Assembly: GCF_000218685.1 (NCBI RefSeq)
Contig: NW_006763294.1
Span: 496,001-560,000 of the forward strand
Direction: 5' to 3'
From: Serpula lacrymans var. lacrymans S7.9
Taxonomy: Eukaryota; Basidiomycota; Agaricomycetes; Boletales; Serpulaceae
DNA length: 64,000 bases
Shown: positions 10,575-21,828 of the stretch, piece by piece
Layout of the letters: the number at the start of each line of letters is the position of its first letter
How positions within the stretch are numbered: position 1 is the first letter of the stretch
The notes under the pieces: model-generated
What the model was told of the DNA's origin: nothing
The model's input: only the letters and a program-made list of their open reading frames with translations
The model's database searches: none
Translations under genes and position numbers: made by a program

Positions 10575-11143
10575 CAATTATTTTTGAATTTTGAATCATT
10601 TTTATGGACACATATTTTTTAGAATGCCTGACTGACAATAAAGGAACTGTGTTGATACTGATAGTGTTTTGCCTTGCCTTTTTTTTTACTGCATCTTCCC
10701 ATGACATCATGATTTTCCTGCTCTCTTTTTGCTATTGGACTTTATTTTATGGCTGTACAAACCTGTGACATGACTCACAGCATTCATTGTTCTATCTCTT
10801 TCTTTTCCTTTTTTTACAATCTTATCCTGTACTACCTACGCAGGATTTGTCAGCATACATTCCTTCCTTCATGTTCTTTCTCATTCTTTTTGCCCAGCTA
10901 TACTGTGCATAGTCTACTTTTCTTTTACTATATAAACCCCTGTATTTTACCTTGTAAAAAAAACAAGAAATCCAATCCAGACTTCTTCTCTACTCTCAAG
11001 TTCACTACTCTGCTACTTGTGATCCAGTGTGGTCACAACACTTCCCACTTCTACCACTGTCAACTGCAGTCATCGTCACTTCCCACTTTTGAAGTCATTG
11101 TCATCCCTTTCGATTAGAGTCCTTCTGAGCACTACAGTTTGTG
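10575..11143 (+). repeat. Left arm of long inverted repeat
   Basis: The 569-bp arm runs from CAATTATTTTTGAATTTTG to CACTACAGTTTGTG. It pairs with 11475-12464 once the solo LTR and its duplication (418 bp) are removed, leaving arms of about 570 bp separated by 331 bp. Each arm contains a TACTATATAAACCCCTG box, so the arms may be two head-to-head LTR-like or promoter units. Confidence 0.8.
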
Positions 11144-11474
11144 TGTCAGGAGCCTGCTATCACTGGGAACCTCGTCATATTGTCATTCTCAAACCTACCT
11201 TGTGCTACAATTAGCAAGGTAGTGCTCATCTATACTCGTTACAAAGCCCCTATCTTCCTATAAATTCAACTATCCCTCCTCCTCAAAACCCACACTCATA
11301 CACCTCTGGGTTTTACTTTGAAGGATCTTTATACGTACCACCCCACGAACAACCAGACCACTCCACTGTTCTAGGAGGCAAAGCCCATAAACAAGTTCCG
11401 TGGAATCTGGGAGGATTGTGTGTTAGTTTGTTTTGTGTGTGGTTTTCTAACAACAGTTCTCATCATCGACAACG

Positions 11475-12464
11475 CACAAACTGTAGTGCTCAGAAGGACT
11501 CTAATCAAAAGGGATGACAGTGACTTTCAAAAATAACGAGTGATGATGACAGCAGATAGCAGTGGTAGCAGTGGGAAGTATTGTGACTACACTGGATCAC
11601 ACAAGTAGCAGAGTAGTGAACTTGAGAGTAGAGAAGAAGTCTGGATTGGATTTCTTGTTTTTTTTACAAGGTAAAATACAGGGGTTTATATAGTAAAAGA
11701 AAAGTAGACTATGCACAGTATAGCTGTGCAAAAGAATGAGAAAAAACATGAAGGAAGGAATGTACGCTAACAAATCCTGCGTAGGTAGTACAGGATAAGA
11801 TTGTCAAAAAAAGGAAAAGAAAGGGATAGAACAATGAATGATGTGAGTAATGTCACAGGTTTGTACAGCCATAAAATAAAGTCCAATAGCAAAAAGAGAG
11901 CAGGAAAATCATGATGTCATGGGAAGATGCAGTAAAAAAAAAGGCAAGGCAAAACACTATCAGTATCAACACAGTTGTTACGATAACACAATTTTTGGAC
12001 TTTCCCTTTACTTTTATTTCTCCGCTTTAACCTTGTACTTTAGCTTTCACACATGGTGCCACACGGCATTTTCCCTTTTGTCTAAACTCCTCGTTCTCGC
12101 GCCGTGTTGCCTTTCTTCTTATTATCGACACAACTCTCTCACACAGTGGAGCTGGCCATGCGGGCTAGGCCCCATGACATTATCAGCCACTGTCGCTATC
12201 AACTGTATAGTACACATGTACAAATAACCCTGTAGTAGTATATATACCCCAATAGATCCAGGAGACTCCTCAGCAAGTCCTCCTGTTGTATAGCAACTAA
12301 CTCACTGCATCTTAAGGGGTAACCACTCCCTCTTCATATTCTTTATAGTGTGTTCCTGTGTGCGCCAGAGTTTATCTTGGTCGTTACAACAGTTCCTTTA
12401 TTGTTAGTCAGGCATTCTAAAAAATATGTGTCCATAAAAATGATTCAAAAATCAAAAATAATTG
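11475..12464 (-). repeat. Right arm of long inverted repeat, interrupted by a solo LTR
   Basis: The reverse complement matches 10575-11143 along its length with scattered substitutions and small indels. The match is broken only by 11976-12388 plus one copy of ACAGT. The left arm lacks the LTR, so the LTR arrived after the arms had been duplicated. Confidence 0.8.
11976..12388. mobile_element. Solo LTR with 5-bp target duplication ACAGT
   Basis: The 413-bp unit has TGTTACGATAAC and TCGTTACA ends and ACAGT on both sides (11971-11975, 12389-12393). The empty site can be read in the opposite inverted-repeat arm near 10640-10660. It belongs to the same family as 3931-4323. Confidence 0.9.
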
Positions 12465-12465
12465 C

Positions 12466-12735
12466 TGTCATGCACCAAAGTTGATTGGTAGCATGGACAG
12501 GTGTCAATAACGAAGCGAATATTCAAAAAAGACTCGCCTTTGCGCCACACAGGCATGGAATAGTAATTAATATTGCCTTTTTCAAACTTGTGGCTGATCA
12601 GCAACACCTCTATTAGGCAATCCAGTCACACTCACCTTTGCTTTTCCATTCGGTACTTTCCGTGTTTCGGCATTTCGGCAAATTTTCGCGTCGCCACTGG
12701 CTACACATTGCATTGCGCCCTCGCTTTTGTCGTTT
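12466..12735 (+). repeat. Direct repeat, copy B
   Basis: Partner of 9666-9943. It stands between the right inverted-repeat arm and the helicase-like fragment. It is 8 bp shorter than copy A because of small deletions around the CACAGGCA stretch. Confidence 0.8.
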
Positions 12736-13160
12736 GCTGCAACATCTGTGACCCTTTGTTGTTGAACCGGACCCAACCTAGTAGCCCACCGGTGCAAATA
12801 CAACAAGCAACTGTAAAGAAAGGGGTAATTAGCGAGATTGTTCGAAAATGCTTACAGGAATGGCGGAAGAAAGTCTACAAGCGCGACTTTGCAGGTGCCA
12901 TGTTTGCCTCACCAGCAATTTTGAGGGATGACACCGTGGATTTGCTGGCATCGGTAGGTCCTATCCAACCAACAGAGGAGCTCAAAAAGTTGGTGGGGAT
13001 GCAATGGCAGTGGTGGCCCGAATATGGTGGTGAATTGGCTGAGTTGTTGTCGAGTCTTGATATTCCAGTCTTCAAGCCATTGCCGAGAAAACCACGGGGC
13101 GAGAAGAGAAAAAAAGCTGTTGAAGGAGACATAATTATGAATGCAAGAGGATCAGGATAA
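12736..13160 (+). pseudogene. Possible RecQ-like helicase C-terminal fragment
   Basis: Right after direct-repeat copy B the frame reads CCNICDPLLLNRTQP, resembling the zinc-binding cysteine tail of the RecQ-like helicases common in Agaricomycete mobile elements. About 125 residues follow (EWRKKVYKRDFAGAMF, QWQWWPEYGGELAELL, basic end) to a stop at 13158-13160. The motor domains are absent and the N-terminal side is cut at the repeat, so this is a remnant. The assignment rests on memory of similar tails and is tentative; placement inside the TIRs beside DUF6589 supports it. Confidence 0.35.
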
Positions 13161-13534
13161 AAGATGTTGAGTACTCACCAAAACCAGCAGTCGTCAATCA
13201 GACACTCAGGCTAGCATGGCCACTAGGACTCCCACACTGCCCGCTTCAACCGATTCGGATGTTTGTGTAACCACCGACAACGGAAATGAAATGCGCATGG
13301 TGGTCAGCCCAATGCAAACCACACATTTCATTCCCAGAGTTCCCTACACGAAAAATTCGGTGTCATGGTCTCCTTACACTCAAATCATCAATCCTTTCCT
13401 CATTCCTCTTACTACTCAAGTAAAAGACACTAGCTAGAATATTCATATTAATTAGATGCCTACAAACTAGTATACTCATATGTATAAGTAGGATTTGCTT
13501 CCGCTCGATCCTGATGAGTCTGCGGCGCGGTCTC

Positions 13535-13688
13535 TAAGTCATAGCAAATCACCGAAATTTTGACCAAGTCCCTTGTCTCCTTTGGGGGAATGTCACGCCT
13601 CCTGCCAAAAAGAGGTCCAAGTTTCCCAGCCGGTTCACAGAACCTCTCTCTGCGGAGTGTGAATGTGAAGTGGCTGGACTCGAGCCTA
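13535..13688 (-). repeat. Right terminal inverted repeat of the transposon
   Basis: On the minus strand it reads TAGGCTCGAGTCCAG, then GAACCGGCTGGGAAACTTGG, then GACAAGGGACTTGGTCAA, mirroring the left TIR. It abuts the right-hand copy of the 9-bp target duplication. Confidence 0.7.
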
Positions 13689-13853
13689 GGATCGCGGGGT
13701 AAATTATTTACTATAGCATTAGATATATAGCGAATAACTTTGTTATTCGGTACCCGTCGAGTTTGGTATTTCTCTCAACACAATCATCCATGTCTGTCCC
13801 CAGCCAGATCGACGAAAATTGTGTGTTCTATTTTTTTCTTCTTCTCTAAGAGC

Positions 13854-16090
13854 ATGAAAACTGATCTACGACGTCTTGCCATTTATATTATAGAACCCTT
13901 ATTGGGCAAGTCGAAGAAACTCGACCACAAAAGTATCGTTTTGATATTTGTGGGTCTGGCTCTCGCTGTTTTCGTCGCCAGTCTCGATGAGACTATAGTA
14001 TGTCAAATTGAGAGTTCTGTGCCATTCAAGTATTAAATGTAATGTTAAGGTTGCAACCGCTGCCGTCAGCATTGTCTCCCAATACAAGGCATTTCACCTC
14101 TACTCGTGGATTTCAGTCTCTTATCTCGTATGTTTGAACGCCGCTCAACCGCTGTATGGTATGTACCAGTAGCTTCTTTACTACGCTTGATTTACTGTAT
14201 GCCATGTGGCTGATACCTATGTTATCATCAAGGCAAACTCTCCACTGTATTTGGGCGAAGACGTAGGCTAATGTTTAATATTGGAAGAAGCCTTTCTTTG
14301 ACTATAATTGTTTATAGCTGCTGTCCTTTTTGGCTTGACCGTTTTTCTTGCTGGTAGCGTCGGATGCGCTTGGGCGCCAAATATCCAGTTGTTCCTCGTT
14401 TCACGGTGTGCCGCTGGCGTTGGTGCTGGTGGGATGACCAATATGGCCTTCATTATTGTCTCTGATATCTTTCCACTCAGTAAGGTCTCAAAGTTTTTTC
14501 TATCTAAACTGTTTTCACATGTTGCCTTGCTTTCGAGAGGAACGCCCAAAATACCAGGTAATTGATATATTATGCAAAATCGGGTCTGTGACTTACCGAT
14601 AAAACATGATAGAGTATCTTGATGAGCTCCTTCGGGGCTGCCAATGTCTGTGGCCCAGTGCTGGGAGGAGGTAAAGTCATCGATGTGGCACACTGCGCAT
14701 TCATGTCTCATTATTTTACTTCACTTCATAGTAATCACAAAAATGATGGGCTGGCGCTGGTGCTTTATTATCAACATTCCGATTTGCCTTGTCACGTTTC
14801 TTGCCGTTGGCATATTTTTGCGTCTTCCTCGACCTGAAGGTCAGCTGAATGCCAGCATCAGACACGTTGACTTTGCTGGAGCATTTACCCTCGTTGCCAG
14901 TGTAGTTGGATTCATGATTCCTATGGTAAGTAAGTCAGTAACAACGTTCGTAACAGATATTTATAAAGATTCGCGTTCTCTCTAGACTCTAGGTGGTGAC
15001 TACTTTGCATGGAATTCACCGGCCATTTACGCTATGCTTAGCACCGCTGTTATCAGTCTAGTCTCATTCTTTCTCATTGAGAAATATGTTGCAGTTGACC
15101 CTATTGTCCCTTTGAGACTCCTTAAGAACCGGAGTCTTGTTGGCGCTTGGTTAACTCTCTTCTTTTATGGCATGGTGTTTTTCTCTATGATGTACTATCT
15201 GTAAGTTGATAACTTTACGCATATACTCGCTAACTAAATTCGACTTTCCCCAGGCCTGTTTGGTTCGAAGTAGTGGATGGAAATACGGTTGGAATACTTC
15301 CATTTATGTGCAACTGATACTAGTCTCTGACACGCTCTTTTAGCCCGAGTTGATCGGGCTCTCCTTTACTTGTCGGCATGGTTTTAATCGGCATATTTTT
15401 GTCACCTCTGATTAATGCCGCCGCAAGGTTCAAGGGAGTAGCCCCAACATGCATACTACTCTACTCTGGATGCTTCATTATGATTTCTGGAGTCATTCTA
15501 AGGACAGTCGTCACCCGACTCACCCCGAAAATCCTAGGCTCCTTTTATTTACTCCTCTTAGGTGTTGGTGGAGGACTCGTAGCGCAGACTGGATTCCTTC
15601 TGGCGCAAGCATCCGTTTCCCCGGAAGGTATAACGTTTATTGGTTTATTTAACATCTATGCATTCTGAACCGAATATTCGCAGATTGTGCGGTAGCAAAT
15701 GCCCTTGCTGTCTTTTGGGAAACCCTGGGTGGATCGTTTGGACTGAGTATATCGGGCGCGGTCAACCGCGTTGAACTTACCAAAAGATTCAGTAAAATTC
15801 CCTCGACGCTCATTGTAAGTACCAGTCACCTCCTTTCAGGTTTCATTACGGCTTACACATATTTGTAGAACCCTGAAACTCTTGCAGCTATCAATCGTAA
15901 TCCCAGATTGGTACACACGCCAGGAATACTCAATGAATACACGCGGGAGCTCGTGATAAATGAGTTCGTCGGAAGCCTCCTCCTCACTTTCCGCGTCTGC
16001 GTAGTCTTTGCAGGCGTGATATTCTTGACGAGTTTGTTAGTAAAGCATGAGGGGTTGGACGATGCCGAGGACTCGGACAACTCAGAATGA
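13854..16090 (+). pseudogene. MFS drug/proton antiporter (DHA2, 14-helix type), frame broken near 15.35 kb
   Basis: This is a fungal multidrug efflux-type transporter of the plasma membrane. Exons I support: 13854-13997, 14050-14158, 14233-14262, 14318-14479, 14538-14557, 14613-14670, 14732-14925, 14986-15200, 15254-15287, about 15344-15627, 15684-15814, 15869-16090. Landmarks are LDETIVATAAVSI, YGKLSTVFGRRP, FLVSRCAAGVGAGGM, KERPKYQSILMSSFG, GWRWCFIINIPI, ETLGGSFGLSISGAV and multiple hydrophobic helices. The 15288-15343 intron joins to a frame one base off the downstream block (SGSPLLVGMVLIGIF); a shorter intron (15288-15323) keeps frame but meets TGA at 15351-15353. No splice choice restores it. 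All other exons look intact, so the lesion is recent or an assembly error. Its ATG lies 160 bp from the transposon's right end. Confidence 0.75.
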
Positions 16091-16470
16091 AATGTCTGAT
16101 CGCTGGAAGACTGGGATTGAAGTTGAACAAACCATTCTCGTTTTGTATATATAAACCCTACTAGTATTATTTATCTACGTAGATATGCATTCCTGATCGT
16201 AATAGACTGGTTTCAGGGAATCAAACTTGAAGACGAGACCTAAGATACCAAAGAGACCTGAAAGGGAGTCTATATTCCCACGCTTGCCCTCCCCGTTAGT
16301 CAGCCACGCGGGGGACAGTTTTTTTAGGCGATTGGGACTCGAGCGGTAGTACTTAGCGTGAAAGTGGCCTGCCACCCATCGAGTCCTGTAAAAGACAGCC
16401 ATAAGCTGTACGCTCCACCATCCAAACCAAAACTTGCTGCAAACATCTTGCTTAGAACCGTCACCAAGGC
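16091..16470. promoter_or_regulatory. Intergenic region upstream of the RBM26/27-like gene
   Basis: This 380-bp gap holds the 3' flank of the MFS gene and the presumed promoter of the RNA-binding protein gene. No motif is distinctive enough to name. Confidence 0.3.
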
Positions 16471-19338
16471 ATGATTTACGACGCGGCAACAGCCCCTCAT
16501 CTTAAACCATGGTTGGTCAAGACGCTGGAACCTATGTATGTCACCGTATTCAGACACCTTTGCTCGACTGACATTCATAACTTCATATAGATGTGACGCC
16601 GAACCTGGCGCTCTCGCAGATTATATCTTGGCACTCTTAAAGCACAACATCCCTGAGAGTGAAATGAGGAAAGAGCTAAGCTCTCAGCTTGAGGAGTTCT
16701 TGGAAAGAGGTATGTCTTGTTTCTGGTTGATGTCTTTTGTTTCTCTGATATCCGTTCCACAGAGGGGCCCTCATTCATAGATACATTATTCACTGTGCTA
16801 CGGACGAAGTCATACCTTCCTTACGCATCCGCCTCTTCCCCGAGTTCCTATCCACATCCCTCTAGTCCTCGCCGGTTAGATACTGGGATTCCCATACCAT
16901 TGGATGGCCTATTATCGCATGCCTTGGCTTCGTCTCCAGAACGTGGACAGAAGCGGAATCTTGAACATGACGACCGTGATGGTCGTCCTCCCACGAAAGG
17001 GCCACGATTAAGCACCGATAGCCATTTTTCAAGATATTCCAATGGTCGCGCTCCAGGACAAAACAATAGGTTTAATCCTGGCGGGAGACTGAGAGGCAGA
17101 GTATGAATTACGGTGCGAGCATGGAGGGCAGTCAACCCCTGAATAACATGAATGGACGATGGCAGCAGAGCTATCAACCACCTGATCAGCGGAAGGGTGT
17201 ATGCCGGGATTACTACAGTTCGTCCATTCTTTATTTCTCGTCTCAAAGTTATTCAAGCATACTGTTAGACAATGGCTATTGTGCTCGCGGTGCGTTATGT
17301 AAATATAGCCACGGGGAGGATGCCGTTGTGCCTTCTCAGCTGTTTCCGATGAATGGCTCACCAATACCTGGCGGCTCGATGCCTTTCATGCCAATGTTTC
17401 CCGGCGTGATGCCTTTTGGCATGGGTGGTCAGGGTGCTGCTTATGATCCACATCAGGCTCGCATGGACATGCGACCACCACCTAGTGGTCATGCTGGACG
17501 GGGACAGAGACCTCCGCTTCTACATATGGCCCAGAAAGACGAAACGATGCAAGATGCCCAGACTATACACGCTTCCGGTGAACTGCCTGTCATTCAAGAT
17601 TTGACACCCAAGCCTCCTTCAGAACCATCATCTTCAGTCGACCCCGGAACGAATTTGCAAAACAACATGCCTGGTGATGCCACAGGACCCGCGGGAGCAC
17701 AACTGCCATTGGATACTCTGACTGATGTTAAGATGAGTGGTCCCGACCCTACTCCTTCGTCGTCTACAAGCTCGCGTGGGGGTATGAGGGGTATGAGAGG
17801 GGGGAGAGGCCGAGGCACCTTCCCCAGTGACGCTCAAAGTTTCCGTCCAGAACGGAGGAGCGACAAAACACTGGTAGTAGAAAAGATTCCTGAAGACAAG
17901 CTCACTCTCGAAAACGTCAATAATTGGTTCAAGCGATTTGGTACTGTGACGAACGTTGCTATAGATTCCCATACTGCAAAAGCATTGGTTAGTTTCTCCA
18001 CACACGACGAGGCCCACGCCGCCTGGAAGTCTGAAGATGCAGTATTCAACAATCGTTTCGTCAAGCTATTTTGGCATCGGCCGATGGAAGGTCATGGGCA
18101 GACTGGTGCACGTATGTTGGCAGCTTCAGCACCTGTCGTTGCGCATCTTTCCACAAAAGGCCAGGAAACTCCTGCTGTACCTCCAGTCGCAGCGTCAAAA
18201 CCCTTGCACGAACGCAAAGCTTCCGCGCCTTCCGCTGCAACGGTTGCTCTAGTTGCAAAACAGAAGTTGCTTGAACAGCAAATCTTGGAACAAAAAACTT
18301 TGATGGCCTCGTTGCAGACAGCATCTGTAGATGAGAAAAAGCAGATAATGAGTCGTCTTCGGCAGTTAGGAGATGAAATGAAACCTCCGTCTGCATCACC
18401 ATCTGCTACACCAGTACCTGTACCATCTTCTCCTATTCGACCATCCCACGAACGTAAAACCTCCACACCTTTAACAGACGAGCAGCGGAGAGAAAGAGAA
18501 AGACTAGACAAGGAACTCGAGATGCATGCTGCTACAGCGGAGAATGGTTCAGGAGAGAACACTGATTCACTAAAAGCAGAACTAGAAAAACTGAGAGCAG
18601 AGGTGTGTCATTGACAAGTGATGTGGTATTAATATCTTTTTTCTGATATATAATTTCAGGCTGCTAGACTGGGTCTTCCTGCTGCTGCGTCCGACTCTCC
18701 GCACAGTTCTTCTTATCGCCCTTACAGAGGACGAGCTCGTGGTAGAGGCCACTTCCACTCTGGGAACATGAGAGGAGGCCCGCCACGAGCCAGTATGAAA
18801 TTAGACAATCGGCCTAAGAAGCTTTTCTTGAGTGGTGTCGGGGAGGGGGACATTCAAGCTGTACGAGACTGGTATCAAGTAAGTCCAATGCATCATATTG
18901 TAGTCCCAGATTAATCCTTCCTTTATAGTCCACAGGGCAAGTTGAATCAATAAATACTGCAGATAGTGGTGGCCTCGTAGTTGCATTCAAAACGAGGTTG
19001 GCAGCGGAACAGGTAATGCACTTTGTCACTCTGCTGTGTTGCGTGATGTGGATGATATCTGATGATGTGAATTGCAGGGTTTGGCCAAAGGGCAGGATAT
19101 ACCATCAGCTGGGCGAGTGCAGGTAACGTGGCACAAGGGACAGCCATCGACCGCCACATCGAAGTCTGATTCGCCAGTGCCAATATCACGCGAGAAAGAA
19201 CCGAATCCAACACAGGAAACATCTGTACCTTCACCAGAGGCTTCTTCGTTTACGTCGTTCCCTCACGCCCAGGAGGAAGAGGTTGTAGCTAGTGGATGGG
19301 GTACCGACGGGGACGAGGATGGGATGGGAATGCTGTAG
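16471..19338 (+). CDS. RBM26/RBM27-like RNA-binding protein (CCCH zinc finger and RRMs)
   Basis: It is the homologue of metazoan RBM26/27 and, I infer, of fission yeast Rmn1, linked to nuclear RNA surveillance with Mtr4-type helicases. Exons: 16471-16535, 16591-16709, 16763-17100, 17169-17217, 17269-18602, 18660-18878, 18929-19012, 19078-19338, giving 822 residues in frame. Residues 1-75 form the N-terminal PWI-like domain (LKPWLVKTLEPICDAEPGAL, ending RTKSYLPY). A CCCH finger follows at about 185-205 (C-x8-C-x5-C-x3-H). A first RRM lies at about 388-460 (KTLVVEKIPED... VKLFWHRP), then a coiled coil, an RGG-like patch and a second RRM-like fold at about 688-740 (KKLFLSGVGEGD). The ATG at 16471 adds the IYDAATAPHLKPW start seen in the family. 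The gene converges on AsnRS. Confidence 0.88.
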
Positions 19339-19570
19339 TGACGACTTATTTATTGCTATTCTCTTCGTCGATGATTCTCAAAACTGTAGTCTCAAACCAG
19401 CTGATGGAGTATATATAATCACCAAACATCAGGCAACAAATTCACGCACACACATCCAAGCCTACAGTAGTGAACAACTAATCTAATGAAACAAATTGAT
19501 GAAGAAGTGACGAGAAGATTTTAGTGAGAAATATTACCACCTTTACAAACCGAAATATGAGAGAGAACCT

Positions 19571-21828
19571 CTAAGGTGTAGCACGGTTCGGCCATCTATG
19601 AAGATAAGGTCAGGAAATATAAACTATTTCGAGGAGAGTCAAGTCTCACCTAGGGTACAGTGTGCACTCCCTGTTACCAGCCGGAAGAAGCTTGATTAGC
19701 AAAGCCAGGAAACTCGACGCTAAAGAAAATGTCCGTACCTGACTGTGTATCTGTTGGCCAACCATGCCAGGAATCGCTATTAATTAACAAGGAATATCAG
19801 CCATTGACAGAGCGTGACAATCATGTATTCTGGCCTACCTCCACTCCAAGCCCATACCCGCCATGCTCGCAGGTACCATATTTCCGCTGATCAGTAAACC
19901 AGTAGTACGGGGTGGGGTCGATACCTTCGCGTTTATATGCAGCAAGTAATTCTTCCATATCTGATATCCTCATGGACCCACCTGACACAAAAGCGATACC
20001 TTAAACCTGTTGTTTGATAATATGCGATTCAAGACTCACCCACGATCTCACCCACGTTAGGCATCAACAGATCACAACTCTCGGTGTATGCTGGGCCTTC
20101 CCCCTTTATCTTTTTCATGTAGAATGCTTTGAGCTCAGCAGGGAATCCATGCAAGAACACCGGTTTGCCAATGATATCCGTCATCTGTCTCTCCGCTGCC
20201 TCGGCGATATCATCACCTACTGCATGGTCAACCATGATAGGACGCCCGTCTGCATCGCGCACGGCGTTTCCTTCTGCATCTTCCTTCTCGTGCTGAATCC
20301 CATGCTCGTTGAGCCAGTCGATCGCATCGACATAAGAGATACGGAGGAAGGGCCGGGAAGGCGGTGTGAAGTTTGGGTTGAGCTGTTTGATCAGCGCTGC
20401 AGAGGCTGGGTCGGCGAGGAGCTTGTCAACGGTTTCGCATATCTGGAGCGAGATTCTGTTAGGTTAATAGGATGATGGGCAAGAGGGAAACTAACGATGG
20501 CTTCGATGTGGGTCATGAGATCGTCAAATGTGACGAAAGCCAGCTCGGCTTCGAGATGCGTGTACTCGCTCAGATGACGGCGTGTATGGCTGTTGAACCG
20601 GTAGATCAGTATATAATCGACATCAGACAACATAACCTGTTCACCTGTTCTCTGCTCTGAAACTTTCCTGCACGCAGAATACATCACCCAGTGCGGGAAG
20701 ACATGTCTCAAGATATAGCTGGGAACTCTGAGTGAGGAAAGCAGGTTGGCCGTAATAGTCGAACTTGAACAGCGTTGCACCACCCTCGACTTGGGTCTGA
20801 ACCATACACGGGGGAGTCACTTCGAGTATGTCGTGTGCACCATAGGATGCGCGGAATGCAGAGAGGAGTGCCGCACGGAGACGGAGGACAGACGAAGATG
20901 TCTCTCCACGCAATACGAGGTGGCGGAGATCGGCAAGGATCGAGGGGTCGGATTTCTGTGGTTAAGGGTTGTGAGTATGATGGGGATAGGGCAAGGAGCG
21001 TTTCGGGAAGGTTTACCTCGTTCAATCTGTTAGTGAACGCGTCTTCGTTTCCAGGAGCACTTCCGAGAACTTGCCAGTAGTCTACGATGAGTTCGTGCCC
21101 GCCAGGGGCAGTTTTACCCTCAGGTACGGCCTGGAGAGTACCAAAGACCTCGATTGAGGATTCAAGAGTAAGTGTGAGCGCGTTGAATGTTTTTGCCTAG
21201 GAAGTATGACAAATATAAATGAGGGTGTGCGATATAATGTAACGTTTGACGTACAACACGACTAGAGAGTATAGTTTGCAGGTATCCAGTACCATCGCGT
21301 AGGACGACGAAGATCAGATCCTTTTGATCACGAAGTCGATGTACCCAACCTGATACACGTACGCGGCTCCCCCGCAATGGTGTTAGGCTAACGATCTTAG
21401 CCTGTGATTTCCGATATCAGTTGTGGACAGTTAAAACATGGGGTAGTTTGAAGCAGGCAAAGAAGAAAGTAGAACGAACGAACCTTCGTAGCCTTTGGAA
21501 GAGCCTCGTCTTCCACTAGAACGATTTGCTTGCTCTCCTCTAGCAGTTTCTCTCTCTTCTCTCTCTTTTCCTTCTCCTCACCAGCTTCTCGTTCAGCAGC
21601 CTCCTCCGCTTTCTTCTTCTTTTTCTCGAGTCCCTCTGCACCTTTCTTAGCCTTCTTGAGTGCCGATTGTGTTGGGGCGTCGTATTCAGTGTTAGGATCT
21701 TTTCGGATAAGGTATTCTGTGCTCTGGGTGGAGAAGATGGCCTGTGCGAGGGATTGATATGGCAGATCGATGGTGCCCGTGCCCGTGGTATCTGACCCGG
21801 CAGATTCGTCAATGTAGACTTGAGCCAT
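19571..21828 (-). CDS. DED81: Asparaginyl-tRNA synthetase, cytoplasmic
   Basis: This class IIb synthetase charges tRNA-Asn in the cytosol. Ten exons (high to low): 21484-21828, 21255-21401, 21017-21196, 20645-20955, 20496-20589, 20040-20442, 19839-19981, 19739-19776, 19650-19670, 19571-19595; 568 residues in frame. The N-terminal 115 residues carry a lysine/glutamate-rich helix as in eukaryotic AsnRS, then the OB-fold anticodon domain (VSGWVHRLRDQKDLIFVVLR). The core holds ILEVTPPC, LTQSSQLYLET, motif 2 CVQESFRAENS...HTRRHLSEYTHLEAELAF, and motif 3 YGLGVERFLAWL. It ends RECTLYPRWPNRATP. Three very short exons (38, 21 and 25 nt) close the gene and are easily lost by gene callers. It is divergent from ERV2 with 264 bp between start codons. 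Confidence 0.96.

Larger units (their letters stand above)
7269..13697. mobile_element. 6.4-kb DNA transposon with imperfect TIRs and 9-bp target duplication
   Basis: The 9-mer GGATCGCGG stands directly repeated at 7269-7277 and 13689-13697. Immediately inside, 7278 reads TAGGCTCGTGACCAG and the minus strand from 13688 reads TAGGCTCGAGTCCAG. The inverted similarity continues inward for about 170 bp, including near-identical blocks around CTGGGAAAC and GACAAGGGACTTGG. The cargo is a decayed DUF6589 gene, a possible RecQ-like helicase tail, an unassigned ORF and nested repeats. A 9-bp duplication plus DUF6589 and a helicase recalls helicase-bearing Academ-like (AcademH) elements as I remember them; Mutator-like is the alternative on duplication length. 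The boundaries are directly visible; the superfamily is inference. Confidence 0.75.

Noticed and set aside
13660..13700. tRNA-like B box (GGCTCGAGTCC, minus strand)
   Set aside because: No A box or cloverleaf; it is the start of the right terminal inverted repeat.
14282..14317. 36-nt non-canonical intron in the MFS gene
   Set aside because: A canonical 55-nt intron (14263-14317) gives FGRRPAVLFGL, the expected family sequence.
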